A stretch of DNA of 14,177 bases from an uncultured Collinsella sp. (GCA_900542965.1 UQPY01000048.1:1-14177), one strand, 5' to 3'; shown: positions 1 to 7,275, counted from the stretch's first letter. Numbers and translations: made by a program. Notes: generated by a model from the letters alone, not told the origin.

Positions 1-45
1 ACACTCGACTAGTCGTCGGCAGCGTCAGATGTGTATAAGAGACAG
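1..45 (+). other. Illumina Nextera i5 adapter left on contig end (artefact)
   Basis: These bases are sequencing-library DNA, not genome. Positions 27-45 are the 19-base Tn5 mosaic end (AGATGTGTATAAGAGACAG) and 13-26 are the Nextera read-1 primer part (TCGTCGGCAGCGTC). Positions 5-12 (TCGACTAG) match the Nextera index I know as S513, and 1-4 (ACAC) are the end of the P5 arm. The adapter creates the well-known artefact peptides: MYKRQ on the plus strand and a terminal LSLIHI on the minus strand. Genomic sequence starts at 46. The contig end should be trimmed. Confidence 0.97.
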
Positions 46-159
46 GTTCTTGATGGTCGCGGCGGCAAAGGCGGCGTCATATTCGTTTGCATATGCTCGC
101 TCAATTCGGGCATCCAGAATGCTTTTCTTATCGCCGTCTTCAGCGTGGTGGTTTGTCAT
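46..159 (-). CDS. 5' fragment of an unrecognised gene, cut by the adapter
   Basis: This is the start of a leftward gene, of which only 38 codons remain before the adapter. The ATG at 159-157 has a good ribosome binding site, GGAG, five bases upstream on the minus strand. The peptide begins MTNHHAEDGDKKSILDARIE and continues as an alanine-rich, helix-prone segment. It has no signal peptide or membrane segment. I do not recognise the family. The reading frame stays open upstream to an ATG at 315 and would add a histidine-rich stretch (QHITHGKHITHDNQHINKQH), but that start has no clear ribosome binding site, so I prefer the inner start. The six residues LSLIHI that would follow residue 38 come from the adapter and must not be annotated. 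Confidence 0.6.
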
Positions 160-173
160 AGCTTCTCCAATCG

Positions 174-242
174 GTTGATGTTCGTGCTGTTTGTTGATGT
201 GTTGGTTGTCGTGAGTGATGTGCTTGCCGTGGGTGATGTGCT
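174..242. repeat. Four degenerate GTTGATGTG-type direct repeats
   Basis: Units GTTGATGTTC (174), GTTGATGTGTT (193), GTGATGTGCT (215) and GTGATGTGCT (233) lie 19, 22 and 18 bases apart. The last two are identical over ten bases. They lie just upstream of the truncated minus-strand gene. They could be binding sites for a regulator, or they could encode a His-rich N-terminal extension (HITHGKHITH) in that gene's frame. The sequence alone does not decide between these. Confidence 0.4.
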
Positions 243-614
243 GACGTTGGGGTGCTATGCGGTTTTCAATGAGCCCGTGAGGCAGTTGCTGCAGGGGCGG
301 GATGGAACGGCCCATGCAAGGCGGAAGGCATCGTGCTCAAAATCGAGACAGCAATGCCCTGGGTGCCTCACATGTGGCAGTTACCTCATTAAGTTGTCAT
401 TGCGTTTGGGGTTGTACTTTGCCGATCTTCCTTCTCTTACACGCTGAAAACTGAAACTGAATATGCTCGATCAAACGATGACCACCAGAGCGGTCATTTT
501 TAAAGTACGTTCGTTTTGCTGATTTGACAAGACTAATTTTGAAATTTCTTTTCTACGGGATGAAACGAGGTTCGTGGAACGGTCGTGCTTGGTGTCGCCA
601 GCTTTGCATGTGGT

Positions 615-675
615 GGCTCAGCGTTTGACTGGAACGGTTGAGCCCCGAGATGGTGTCCCGTTCATGTTCGGGACA
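615..675 (+). promoter_or_regulatory. Paired hairpins in the leader of the HAD gene
   Basis: The first stem is GGCTCA (615-620) with TGAGCC (639-644), with an inner CGTT (622-625)/AACG (633-636). The second is a perfect seven-base stem, TGTCCCG (654-660)/CGGGACA (669-675), with an eight-base loop; a run of five T's follows at 682-686. They lie 90-150 bases before the HAD start, so they may form a structured leader, an operator or a weak terminator. No known riboswitch consensus was recognised. Confidence 0.35.
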
Positions 676-764
676 ATATGACTTTTTACCCGTTGCAGAC
701 AGAGCCGCCGTGGGTGTTCTGTATGATGGCTCAGACAAGGTTGTTCAATGACAGGGAGGCATAT

Positions 765-1607
765 ATGGCAATCAAAGCCATCGCAATGGATATCGACGGT
801 ACACTCACCAACGACCAGAAGGTCATCAGCCCGCGTACGCGCGAGAAGCTGCTCGCGGCGCAGGAGTCGGGCATTAAGCTCATCTTGGCCTCAGGTCGTC
901 CCGCATGGGGCCTTCGCGCGCTTGCTCGTGAGCTCGACCTGCAGCATCATGACGGTCTGCTGGTTGCTTTTAACGGCGCGCATGTGGTCGATGCCCAGAC
1001 CGATGAGGTGCTGTTCGACCAGGCGATGCCGGTCGATGAGTTGCATCGCCTGATTGATCACCTGCGCAACTTTGACGTGATCCCCATGATTTCGCTCGGG
1101 CGCGACCTGCACGTAGAGGACTCGTATCGCTGCATGATTACGCTGCCGGACGGCTCGCAGAAGAATATCGTCAAGTATGAGCGCGATGCGTGCGATCTTA
1201 AGATTCGCGAGGTCGAGAGCCTTCATGAGGTCGCGGATACTTACCCCGTAGACAAGCTGCTTACCGCGGGCGATCCGGCCTATCTGCAGGCACATCACGA
1301 GGAGATGTACGCGCCCTTTACCGAGACGCTTTCGGGCATGTTCACGGCAGATTGGTACTTTGAGTTTACGGCGCCTGGTATCGATAAGGCACGTGCGCTT
1401 CAGGGCGCTCTGCCCAAGCTTGGCATCGATGCCAGCGAGGTCGTTTCGTTTGGCGACGGCCAGAATGACAAGTCCATGATCGAGTGGGCGGGTACGGGCG
1501 TTGCCATGGGTAACGCCGTCGATGAGGTCAAGGCCGTGGCTCAGATGGTGACCGCCAATAACAACGAAGACGGCATCGCGGTGGCACTCGACAAGCTGCT
1601 GGGTTAG
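765..1607 (+). CDS. Cof-type HAD-superfamily phosphatase
   Basis: This is a 280-residue cytoplasmic HAD phosphatase of the Cof/YidA type. Members of this family dephosphorylate sugar phosphates and other small phosphorylated metabolites. All four HAD motifs are visible: the nucleophile motif MDIDGT with D9 and D11, the motif II serine in LASGRP (S43), the motif III lysine (K208 in DKARAL) and the metal-binding FGDGQND at 229-235. The large insertion between motifs II and III is the C2 cap typical of this subfamily. The frame is open further upstream, but the ATG at 765 is chosen because AGGGAGG lies five bases before it and the protein then begins at the normal family N-terminus (MAIKAIAMDIDGT). 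A terminator follows the gene, so it is probably a separate unit. The substrate is not predictable. Confidence 0.9.
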   Translation: MAIKAIAMDIDGTLTNDQKVISPRTREKLLAAQESGIKLILASGRPAWGLRALARELDLQHHDGLLVAFNGAHVVDAQTDEVLFDQAMPVDELHRLIDHLRNFDVIPMISLGRDLHVEDSYRCMITLPDGSQKNIVKYERDACDLKIREVESLHEVADTYPVDKLLTAGDPAYLQAHHEEMYAPFTETLSGMFTADWYFEFTAPGIDKARALQGALPKLGIDASEVVSFGDGQNDKSMIEWAGTGVAMGNAVDEVKAVAQMVTANNNEDGIAVALDKLLG

Positions 1608-1630
1608 AATCGCCGATAGTGCATGGTTCG

Positions 1631-1655
1631 GGCGTCCGCTTGCGGGCGCCTTTTT
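1631..1655 (+). terminator. Intrinsic terminator after the Cof-type HAD gene
   Basis: A nine-base stem, GGCGTCCGC (1631-1639) with GCGGGCGCC (1642-1650) and one G-T pair, is followed directly by five T's (1651-1655). It begins 23 bases after the stop codon. The next gene's ribosome binding site starts only five bases past the T run. Confidence 0.85.
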
Positions 1656-1670
1656 GTTAGGGAGGGTGCC

Positions 1671-2330
1671 GTGTCCGCATTTCCGTTCGACGCCGTTATC
1701 TTTGACATGGACGGTGTCATCGTCGATACCGAGTATTATTACCTGGGGGAGACCGCTGCGTTTGCCAAAGAGCTTGGGCTGAACCTGACCCAAGAGGAGT
1801 TGAACGGGCAGGTTGGTACCTCGCACCAGTTCTTCTTGCATATGCTGGTCGATTGGTTTGAGCGCGCCGGAAAGGGACACTTTACCGGCGAGGAGGCGCT
1901 GGCCCGCTGGGATGAGTGGGCGCATAAACGCCCGCGCGATTATCAGACCTTGATCAATCCGGGCGCCGTGGAGACGATTCGCGAGCTCCCGCGTCGCGGC
2001 GTTCGCGTGGCGCTGGCCAGTTCGTCTCCCATGGACAGCATCGAGGAAGTGCTCGATGCGTGCGGCCTGTCGGATGCCTTTGAGTACGTGGTGAGCGGCG
2101 AGCAGTTTAAGGAGAGCAAGCCCGAACCCGATATTTACCTGCATGCGCTGGATCTGCTGGGATTGCCTGCGGACCGTTGCTGCTGCGTCGAGGACTCCGT
2201 CCCTGGCATCACTGCCGGCAAGCGAGCGGGTCTGACGGTGATCGCCAAGCGCGAGGAGCGCTTCGGCTTTAGCCAGGATGCCGCTGACAAGATCATCGAC
2301 CAGCTGCCGGAGCTGCTGGAGCTTGCGTAG
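1671..2330 (+). CDS. HAD-IA hydrolase, beta-phosphoglucomutase-like
   Basis: This is a 219-residue HAD subfamily IA protein resembling beta-phosphoglucomutases and 2-deoxyglucose-6-phosphate-type phosphatases. The motifs are intact: FDMDGVIVDTE with D12 and D14, motif II serine in LASSSP (S117), K150 in the SKPEPDIY motif, and CVEDSVPGITAGKRAG with E174 and D175. The helical C1 cap occupies roughly residues 20-85. The start is a GTG at 1671 preceded by GGGAGGG (1660-1666); the frame is open further upstream but runs back through the terminator stem. The gene starts 16 bases after the T run of the preceding terminator, so it either depends on read-through or has a promoter I cannot see. Phosphatase and mutase members share these motifs, so the exact reaction is undecided. 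Confidence 0.87.
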   Translation: MSAFPFDAVIFDMDGVIVDTEYYYLGETAAFAKELGLNLTQEELNGQVGTSHQFFLHMLVDWFERAGKGHFTGEEALARWDEWAHKRPRDYQTLINPGAVETIRELPRRGVRVALASSSPMDSIEEVLDACGLSDAFEYVVSGEQFKESKPEPDIYLHALDLLGLPADRCCCVEDSVPGITAGKRAGLTVIAKREERFGFSQDAADKIIDQLPELLELA

Positions 2331-2388
2331 GACTGGCGATGCGTAATCCGCACCGATTATTGATTCCATATTTGCTAGGGGAGGGCAA

Positions 2389-3132
2389 ATGCCATCGACT
2401 GAAGGGTTGACCGACGGAAAAGCGGCAATCCCGCTATATCAACAGGTTATCGATATCATCAAAAATGACATCAATTCTGGTACCTATAAGGCGGGCGCTC
2501 GGATACCGAATGAATTCGAATTGGCCGAAAGCTACAAAGTTGGTCGCGTTACCGTTCGGCGGGCCATTGAGGAGCTCGTGCAGCAGGGCTACCTAACCAA
2601 GCAGCAGGGGAGGGGCACGTTTGTAAACGCCCCCAAGCTCAAGCGTAAAATCCGCCAGAAGGACGACGTTCAGAGTTTTTCGGACGCCTGCCGCGTCAAC
2701 GAGATGGAGCCCGGGGCGCGTATTGTCTCAAGAAAAGTGTTGCCGGCCGATGCTACCGAAGCGCAGTTTTTTGGCGTTCCCGCTGGGTCGGAGCTGATCT
2801 GCATCGAACGCGTGCGCACCGCCGATGGCATCCCCGTGATGCTCGAGAACAACACGTACGTTTATGAAGACAACGCCTTTTTGGCGAAGGCGGACCTTAC
2901 CGATCAATCAATTTTCGAGGTCGTGCGCGAACAGACGGGTCGCGGGCCTGCTCGCACCGAGCCGTGCACGCTTGAGATCGCGTGTGCGTCACCCGAAGTC
3001 GCCCGGCTGCTGTCCGTTCCCACGGGAGAGCCTCTGTTTTATATGGAGGCATATTTCTATGACGAACAACAACGGCCGTTTATCATCGGCCGACAGCGAA
3101 TTGTAGGATCGCGCTACGTTTTTGATATTTAG
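2389..3132 (+). CDS. GntR/HutC-family transcriptional regulator (UTRA domain)
   Basis: This 247-residue regulator has an N-terminal GntR winged helix at about residues 12-80 (PLYQQVIDIIKNDI..., ...GRVTVRRAIEELVQQGYL...GRGTFV) and a C-terminal UTRA effector domain at about 95-245. HutC-type regulators are usually repressors released by a sugar phosphate or related metabolite from the pathway they control. FrlR and FraR of the fructosamine systems are GntR-family proteins, which fits the genes downstream. The ATG at 2389 follows GGGGAGGG by three bases. The gene has its own terminator and sits directly before the promoter of the operon, whose ATAGRACGT repeats are the obvious candidate operator. 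The effector is unknown; a phosphorylated pathway intermediate is the natural guess. Confidence 0.9.
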   Translation: MPSTEGLTDGKAAIPLYQQVIDIIKNDINSGTYKAGARIPNEFELAESYKVGRVTVRRAIEELVQQGYLTKQQGRGTFVNAPKLKRKIRQKDDVQSFSDACRVNEMEPGARIVSRKVLPADATEAQFFGVPAGSELICIERVRTADGIPVMLENNTYVYEDNAFLAKADLTDQSIFEVVREQTGRGPARTEPCTLEIACASPEVARLLSVPTGEPLFYMEAYFYDEQQRPFIIGRQRIVGSRYVFDI

Positions 3133-3150
3133 GACGTTGATCAAGAGAAC

Positions 3151-3183
3151 GCCCGGCGGGCCAAATAGCCTGCCGGGCTTTTT
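3151..3183 (+). terminator. Intrinsic terminator after the GntR gene
   Basis: A ten-base stem, GCCCGGCGGG (3151-3160) with CCTGCCGGGC (3169-3178) and one G-T pair, has an eight-base loop and is followed by five T's. It separates the regulator from the operon it probably controls. Confidence 0.93.
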
Positions 3184-3243
3184 GCCGTTCGCCGTCGTTG
3201 AACGACCGTTCACCCGAGTCTTCGCAACCTATCCGAAATTTCC

Positions 3244-3270
3244 TTGAAGTGCCAAAAACACGCTGATAAT
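3244..3270 (+). promoter_or_regulatory. Candidate promoter of the catabolic operon
   Basis: TTGAAG (3244-3249) and GATAAT (3265-3270) resemble -35 and -10 boxes, but the spacer is 15 bases, shorter than ideal. This would suit an activated or tightly repressed promoter. They lie about 80 bases before the transporter start, in the only sizeable gap between the GntR terminator and the operon. The repeated ATAGRACGT sites begin three bases after the -10. Confidence 0.45.
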
Positions 3271-3272
3271 CT

Positions 3273-3292
3273 ATAGAACGTCATAGGACGTT
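3273..3292. promoter_or_regulatory. Candidate GntR operator
   Basis: Two direct copies, ATAGAACGT (3273-3281) and ATAGGACGT (3283-3291), lie exactly ten bases apart. Across them runs a perfect inverted repeat, AACGTC (3277-3282) and GACGTT (3287-3292). The position just downstream of the proposed -10 suits repression. Related AACGTT and GAACG(AC)CGTTC sequences occur nearby at 3304-3309 and 3200-3211. Binding by the adjacent GntR protein is inferred, not shown. Confidence 0.5.
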
Positions 3293-3351
3293 TGCATTGC
3301 GCGAACGTTAAAGCGAGACGCGATAAGGTCTCGGGTTCTTTGGAGGTATCT

Positions 3352-4815
3352 ATGTCAGATACGAAGGCGAAGAAGACAAACAGACGTTTCGAATTCAAAT
3401 TACCGCACGTCTATACGATCATGTTCTTGCTGATCGTGGTTTTTGCAGTTTTAACCTGGGTCGTTCCTTCTGGCCAATACCAGCGCAAGACGATCTCGAC
3501 TGCGGCAGGCGAGCGTGAGGTCGCCGTTGCCGGAACCTATGAACAGGTCGACAAGAACTACACCGATTCCGAGACCGGCGAGACCACCAACTTGGGGCAG
3601 GACATCTTTGCGGTTTTGCAAGCACCCACTAAGGGCATTCAGGAGGCTGCCGATGTCGTTGCCTTTGTCTTGCTGATTGGTGGTTCGTTTGCAATCATCA
3701 CGAAGACCAATGCACTCAACGCTGGCATGAGCCGAGTAATCAAGAAGCTCAAAAACAAAGATATTCTGATTATTCCCATCACGATGACGCTGTTGTCCAT
3801 TTGCGGCACCACGTTTGGCATGTCTGAGGAAGCCCTGCCGTTCTATGCCATCTTCATCCCCATCATGATGGGCATCGGATATGACTCCATGACGGCATTT
3901 ATCATCTGCTTCCTCGGTCCCAACTTGGGCTACTGCGCCTCGACGATTGACCCGTTCAACGTTTTGATCGCGCAGGGCATCATTGGCATCGAGGGCAACC
4001 CGCAGCTGTGGTTGCGTGCCGTTGCATGGGTTATTTTCACCGCCGCCGGCATCGCATGGGCCATGCGCTATGCCATGCGCGTCAAGAAGAACCCCAAGTC
4101 GTCCGTTACGTTCGAGGACGACAAACTCAAGCGCATTGAGTTCTCCGTGACCGATGCTTCCATCGAGGAAGAGTTCACCACTCGCCAGAAGCTCGTGCTG
4201 ATTGATTTTGCCGGTGGTATGGCGCTTATCGTGTGGGGTCTTGTTACGCAGGGCTGGTATATGAACGAGATCTCTGCCGTGTTCCTTGGCATGGGGCTGC
4301 TCGCCGGTATCCTGGGCGGTCTTGACCAGCAGACCATCGCCGATGAGTTCGTTAAGGGTCTTGCCGACTTTGCCTACGCAGCCGTCGTTATCGGTATCGC
4401 TCGCGGCATTCTGGTCATCGCCGAGGGCGGCATGATTATCGACACCATCCTTCAGGCACTTGCCACTCTGCTTGCTGGAGCCCCTGCCGCCGTGTACACC
4501 ACGTTCATGTACGTTGTCCTTGGCCTCCTGTCCTTCCTGGTTCCTTCGAGCTCCGGCCTGGCCGCGCTTACCATGCCTGTCATGGGTCCTTTGACCGAGC
4601 TTATGGGCCTCAACCCCGAAGCCGCCGTAACGGCGCTGCAGTTTGCCAACCAGACCATTAACACCATTAGCCCCGTGGCAGGTATGACGGTGGCGGGCCT
4701 TGCCGTGGCAAAGATCTCGTTTGGCCAATGGTGGAAGACCATCTGGAAGTTCTTCATCTTTATGGTCGTGTTTGGCTTGGTCATTACCGCCATCTCCGGC
4801 ATGCTTCCGGCGTAA
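3352..4815 (+). CDS. YfcC/DcuC-superfamily membrane transporter
   Basis: This 487-residue integral membrane carrier belongs to the YfcC family of the DcuC superfamily, whose members move dicarboxylates, basic amino acids or related solutes. After a short basic cytoplasmic segment, FKLPHVYTIMFLLIVVFAVL begins the first membrane helix (about residues 18-40), followed by the family signature TWVVPSGQYQR. About a dozen hydrophobic segments follow. The conserved PSSSGLAALTMPVMGPL stretch lies in the C-terminal half. The ATG at 3352 has GGAGG six bases upstream; an in-frame TTG at 3292 overlaps the operator and is rejected. As first gene of the operon it is the likely importer of the substrate. FraA of the Salmonella fructose-asparagine system is also described as Dcu-type, so uptake of an Amadori-type conjugate is plausible. 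Family assignment is firm; the substrate is inference. Confidence 0.85.
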   Translation: MSDTKAKKTNRRFEFKLPHVYTIMFLLIVVFAVLTWVVPSGQYQRKTISTAAGEREVAVAGTYEQVDKNYTDSETGETTNLGQDIFAVLQAPTKGIQEAADVVAFVLLIGGSFAIITKTNALNAGMSRVIKKLKNKDILIIPITMTLLSICGTTFGMSEEALPFYAIFIPIMMGIGYDSMTAFIICFLGPNLGYCASTIDPFNVLIAQGIIGIEGNPQLWLRAVAWVIFTAAGIAWAMRYAMRVKKNPKSSVTFEDDKLKRIEFSVTDASIEEEFTTRQKLVLIDFAGGMALIVWGLVTQGWYMNEISAVFLGMGLLAGILGGLDQQTIADEFVKGLADFAYAAVVIGIARGILVIAEGGMIIDTILQALATLLAGAPAAVYTTFMYVVLGLLSFLVPSSSGLAALTMPVMGPLTELMGLNPEAAVTALQFANQTINTISPVAGMTVAGLAVAKISFGQWWKTIWKFFIFMVVFGLVITAISGMLPA

Positions 4816-4825
4816 GGAGGTCGCG

Positions 4826-6409
4826 ATGTCCGATCGTTTGACGGTGCTGACGTCCAAGAGCGTCTTCACCGGTACGGAAGACCAGCCGTTTGAAGGTTTT
4901 GTCGCGGTACGCGGCAATCGGATTGAAGCCGTCGGTAGCGCTGGCGAGGCAGATTCGTTTCTCGCCCAGGCGGATGAGGTGATCGATTGCGGCGACAGAA
5001 CGGTCATGCCTGGCCTGGTCGATGTGCATACGTTCTATACGGGCTGGGCGTTGCGGAGCCTGGGAGCCGACTTATCCGAAGCCTCTGACGTCGACGAAGT
5101 GGTAGCGCTTCTGCGTTTGTGGAAGGATGCCCATCTCGATTGTGCCGCCGCCTTTGGGCACGACCTTTCCGCATCGCTCGCCGAAGGCGCCGAGAATGAA
5201 AAAACGGCGGCAGCGCTCGACGACGCCTTCGGAGACATTCCCGTTGTTTGCTTTACTCCGGGTGCCGAGACGTGCGTTCTCAACGCCGCCGCCAGCGAGC
5301 GCTATGGTTTTACGCCCGAGGCCTGCTACGCCGAGAAGACCTGGCGTATGATGCGGGACTTCCTGGCGCTTCCCGAGGTACGCGCCGGGTATTCTGATTA
5401 CATGGCGATGCTGAACGCTCGCGGTGTCACGGCTATCAAAGAGATGGCCTTCGACGACTATTACGGATTTGCCGACGAGATGGCGCGTCGTGAGGAATCT
5501 GGCGAGCTGACGGTTCGCGTCTCCATGATGTCGCAGCCGGTGGGCGCCGGGGCGAATCTGTCCTATGCTCGTGCGGCGCGCGATCGCTTCCAGGGACCGT
5601 TTGTTCGTTTCTCGGGCTTCAACCGTATGACCGATCGTGGCGTGTGGGCAGGACTTGCCGAGATGATCGATCCTTATGAGGAGACGGCCGATGCAGGGGC
5701 TGCCGGCAAGACGGTTGTCGAGGAACCCGAGTGGGGTTTGATTGAGGACGAGCTGCGCGCGATTGATGCCGAGGGCTTCCGTTACTCGCTTCATTGTCAG
5801 GGTGACGGCGCCGTTCGCCACACCGTTGCGCTGTATGCTTCGCTGCCGCGAGATGAACACGGAGTCATGCTTCGACGCCATGCGATTACCGACCTCGAGA
5901 ACTCTGATCCGGAAGACCTTGCCCTGTTTGGCAAGCTGGGCGGAATCTGCGAGGTCTACCCCCAGATCCTCACGCTCGATAAACGCGAGGACTGCCTGTC
6001 GATGATGCGTCGGCAGATCGGCGAGGTCCGACTGCTGCACAGCTGGAACCGTCGCGGTATGGAAGACGCGGGGTGCACGGTGTGCTGTGGCACCGACCTC
6101 CCGCTCTTGATTCCGAGCTTGGGCGAATCAGTATTTAGCGCATGCGGCGGTTTCTTTGCCGACGGTTTGTCCGTGAATGAGGGCAATACGCTGACGATTG
6201 CCGAGCTCCTTCGTGCGTGGACGGCAGGGGGCGCATATGACCTCATGCGCGAGGATGAGCTGGGGACGCTCGAGGCCGGTAAGCTTGCCGACATCTGTGT
6301 GCTCGATCGCGATGTGTTTGGCCTTGACTACCATGATGCTTGTGACCTTGCTGTTGATATGACCATGTCGGACGGACGTATCGTGTTCGACCGAAATAAG
6401 GAGGTTTAG
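4826..6409 (+). CDS. YtcJ-like amidohydrolase with altered metal site
   Basis: This 527-residue protein has the amidohydrolase (YtcJ/Amidohydro_3) layout: a small N-terminal beta domain (1-60), a TIM barrel, and a C-terminal strand region ending in LGTLEAGKLADICVLDRD. Normal family members hydrolyse C-N bonds with metal ions held by an HxH motif. Here PGLVDVHTFYTG gives H68-T-F70, so the second histidine is phenylalanine. The usual RIEH segment reads AITDLE, placing D356 where a histidine is expected. H323 in LHCQGDGA and D424 in CGTDLP are kept. The enzyme may use one metal, or none, or a different chemistry. The ATG at 4826 has AAGGAGG five bases upstream and starts ten bases after the transporter stop, so they are cotranscribed. 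It might release the amine part of the substrate before or after deglycation, but this is inference. Confidence 0.8.
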   Translation: MSDRLTVLTSKSVFTGTEDQPFEGFVAVRGNRIEAVGSAGEADSFLAQADEVIDCGDRTVMPGLVDVHTFYTGWALRSLGADLSEASDVDEVVALLRLWKDAHLDCAAAFGHDLSASLAEGAENEKTAAALDDAFGDIPVVCFTPGAETCVLNAAASERYGFTPEACYAEKTWRMMRDFLALPEVRAGYSDYMAMLNARGVTAIKEMAFDDYYGFADEMARREESGELTVRVSMMSQPVGAGANLSYARAARDRFQGPFVRFSGFNRMTDRGVWAGLAEMIDPYEETADAGAAGKTVVEEPEWGLIEDELRAIDAEGFRYSLHCQGDGAVRHTVALYASLPRDEHGVMLRRHAITDLENSDPEDLALFGKLGGICEVYPQILTLDKREDCLSMMRRQIGEVRLLHSWNRRGMEDAGCTVCCGTDLPLLIPSLGESVFSACGGFFADGLSVNEGNTLTIAELLRAWTAGGAYDLMREDELGTLEAGKLADICVLDRDVFGLDYHDACDLAVDMTMSDGRIVFDRNKEV

Positions 6410-6410
6410 C

Positions 6411-7262
6411 ATGCCTGAAACCAAACCGACGCTGCGTCGCGAGCAGATCGCGGGCATGAACATCCACTACATCATGTGGTCGCTCGACTATTTTTTGGAT
6501 ACGCAACAGCGCCTGGGCTTTGAGTCCATCGAGCTGTGGTGCGCCGAGCCCCATGTGACGCTCGATCACACTGGGTATTTTGAGGCCGAGGTTCTGGCGA
6601 AAAAGGCCGCCGACCGTGGTCTGCGCTATCGGACGCTCTGTCCCGAGAACGTGGTCTACCCATGGCAGTATTGCGCTCGTAAGCCGCTCCATGAGCAGCG
6701 GAGCCTGGCGTACTTCAAGCATGGCATCGAGCTTGCCGAGGTGCTGGGATGCGACCGCATGTCCGTAAACTCGGGTTGGGGTGACTGGGACGAGGATCGC
6801 GAAGAGGCGTGGAAGCGCAGTCGCGAGCACCTATCCATCTTGGCGGAGTATGCCGGCGAGCACGGTATGGTGCTAACGATGGAGAGCCTGCGTCCCGAGG
6901 AGAGCAACCTTGTGACGACCGTCGCCGATGCTAAGCGCATGATTGATGAGGTCGCGAGTCCGTACCTGCAGCCTATGGTCGATACGACCGCAATGGGCGT
7001 TGCGGGTGAGTCGCTCGAGGACTGGTTTGCCGCATTTGGCGACGGTGCGATCCACGAGATGCACTTTATCGACGGCGATCCCTATGGCCATCTGGTCTGG
7101 GGTGACGGCAAGCACGATATGGATGCCTTCGTCGCCACGCTCAACGCCCATGGTTTCGATGGCATGTTGGGCCAGGAAATCACGGACGGTCGCTACTTCG
7201 ATGATCCGGCGGCGGCAGATGCCAAGAACATGGCCGCCTTCGAGAAGTATCTGATTGACTAG
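6411..7262 (+). CDS. FrlC-like sugar isomerase/epimerase (TIM barrel)
   Basis: This 283-residue protein of the xylose-isomerase-like TIM-barrel family resembles FrlC, which interconverts fructoselysine and psicoselysine by epimerisation at C3. Shared features include GFESIELWCAEPH (FrlC has GYDGIEIWGGRPH), the RPEESNLV segment (FrlC PYESNVV) and ASPYLQPMVD. The four expected metal ligands are present: E158 (TMES), D191 (PMVD), H218 (EMHFIDGD) and E256 (GQEITD). The ATG at 6411 starts one base after the amidohydrolase stop and its ribosome binding site (AAGGAGG) lies inside the end of that gene, so translation is likely coupled. In context it would convert the C3 epimer of the Amadori substrate into the form the kinase and deglycase accept. 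It could instead act on a different ketose conjugate. Confidence 0.78.
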   Translation: MPETKPTLRREQIAGMNIHYIMWSLDYFLDTQQRLGFESIELWCAEPHVTLDHTGYFEAEVLAKKAADRGLRYRTLCPENVVYPWQYCARKPLHEQRSLAYFKHGIELAEVLGCDRMSVNSGWGDWDEDREEAWKRSREHLSILAEYAGEHGMVLTMESLRPEESNLVTTVADAKRMIDEVASPYLQPMVDTTAMGVAGESLEDWFAAFGDGAIHEMHFIDGDPYGHLVWGDGKHDMDAFVATLNAHGFDGMLGQEITDGRYFDDPAAADAKNMAAFEKYLID

Positions 7263-7275
7263 ATAAGATTTTGCT

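Larger units (their letters stand above)
160..764. other. Divergent intergenic region with repeats and hairpins
   Basis: About 600 bases without a convincing gene lie between the truncated minus-strand gene and the first HAD gene. Near the minus gene there are four degenerate copies of GTTGATGTG/GTGATGTGCT starting at about 174, 193, 215 and 233, spaced 18-22 bases. A small hairpin followed by T's lies at 478-501 (ATGACC/GGTCAT). A TTGACA hexamer at 524-529 could be a -35 box for the HAD gene, but no good -10 follows it. Two hairpins at 615-644 and 654-675 precede the HAD start. I see no tRNA or known riboswitch. Confidence 0.5.

Noticed and set aside
31..447. Plus-strand open frame of 138 codons starting MYKRQ
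   Set aside because: Its start lies in the Nextera adapter, there is no ribosome binding site, and it runs antisense to the better-supported truncated gene.
524..552. TTGACA as part of a promoter for the HAD gene
   Set aside because: No acceptable -10 lies 16-18 bases downstream, so it is mentioned only in the intergenic entry.
891..2369. Minus-strand open frame of 492 codons
   Set aside because: It is antisense to two HAD genes with intact motifs and crosses the terminator between them. Its length reflects GC-rich codon structure.
3451..5007. Minus-strand open frame of 518 codons
   Set aside because: It lies opposite the transporter and the start of the amidohydrolase. It has low-complexity charged composition and no family motif.
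5072..6040. Minus-strand open frame of 322 codons
   Set aside because: It is a shadow of the YtcJ-like amidohydrolase with no recognisable domain.
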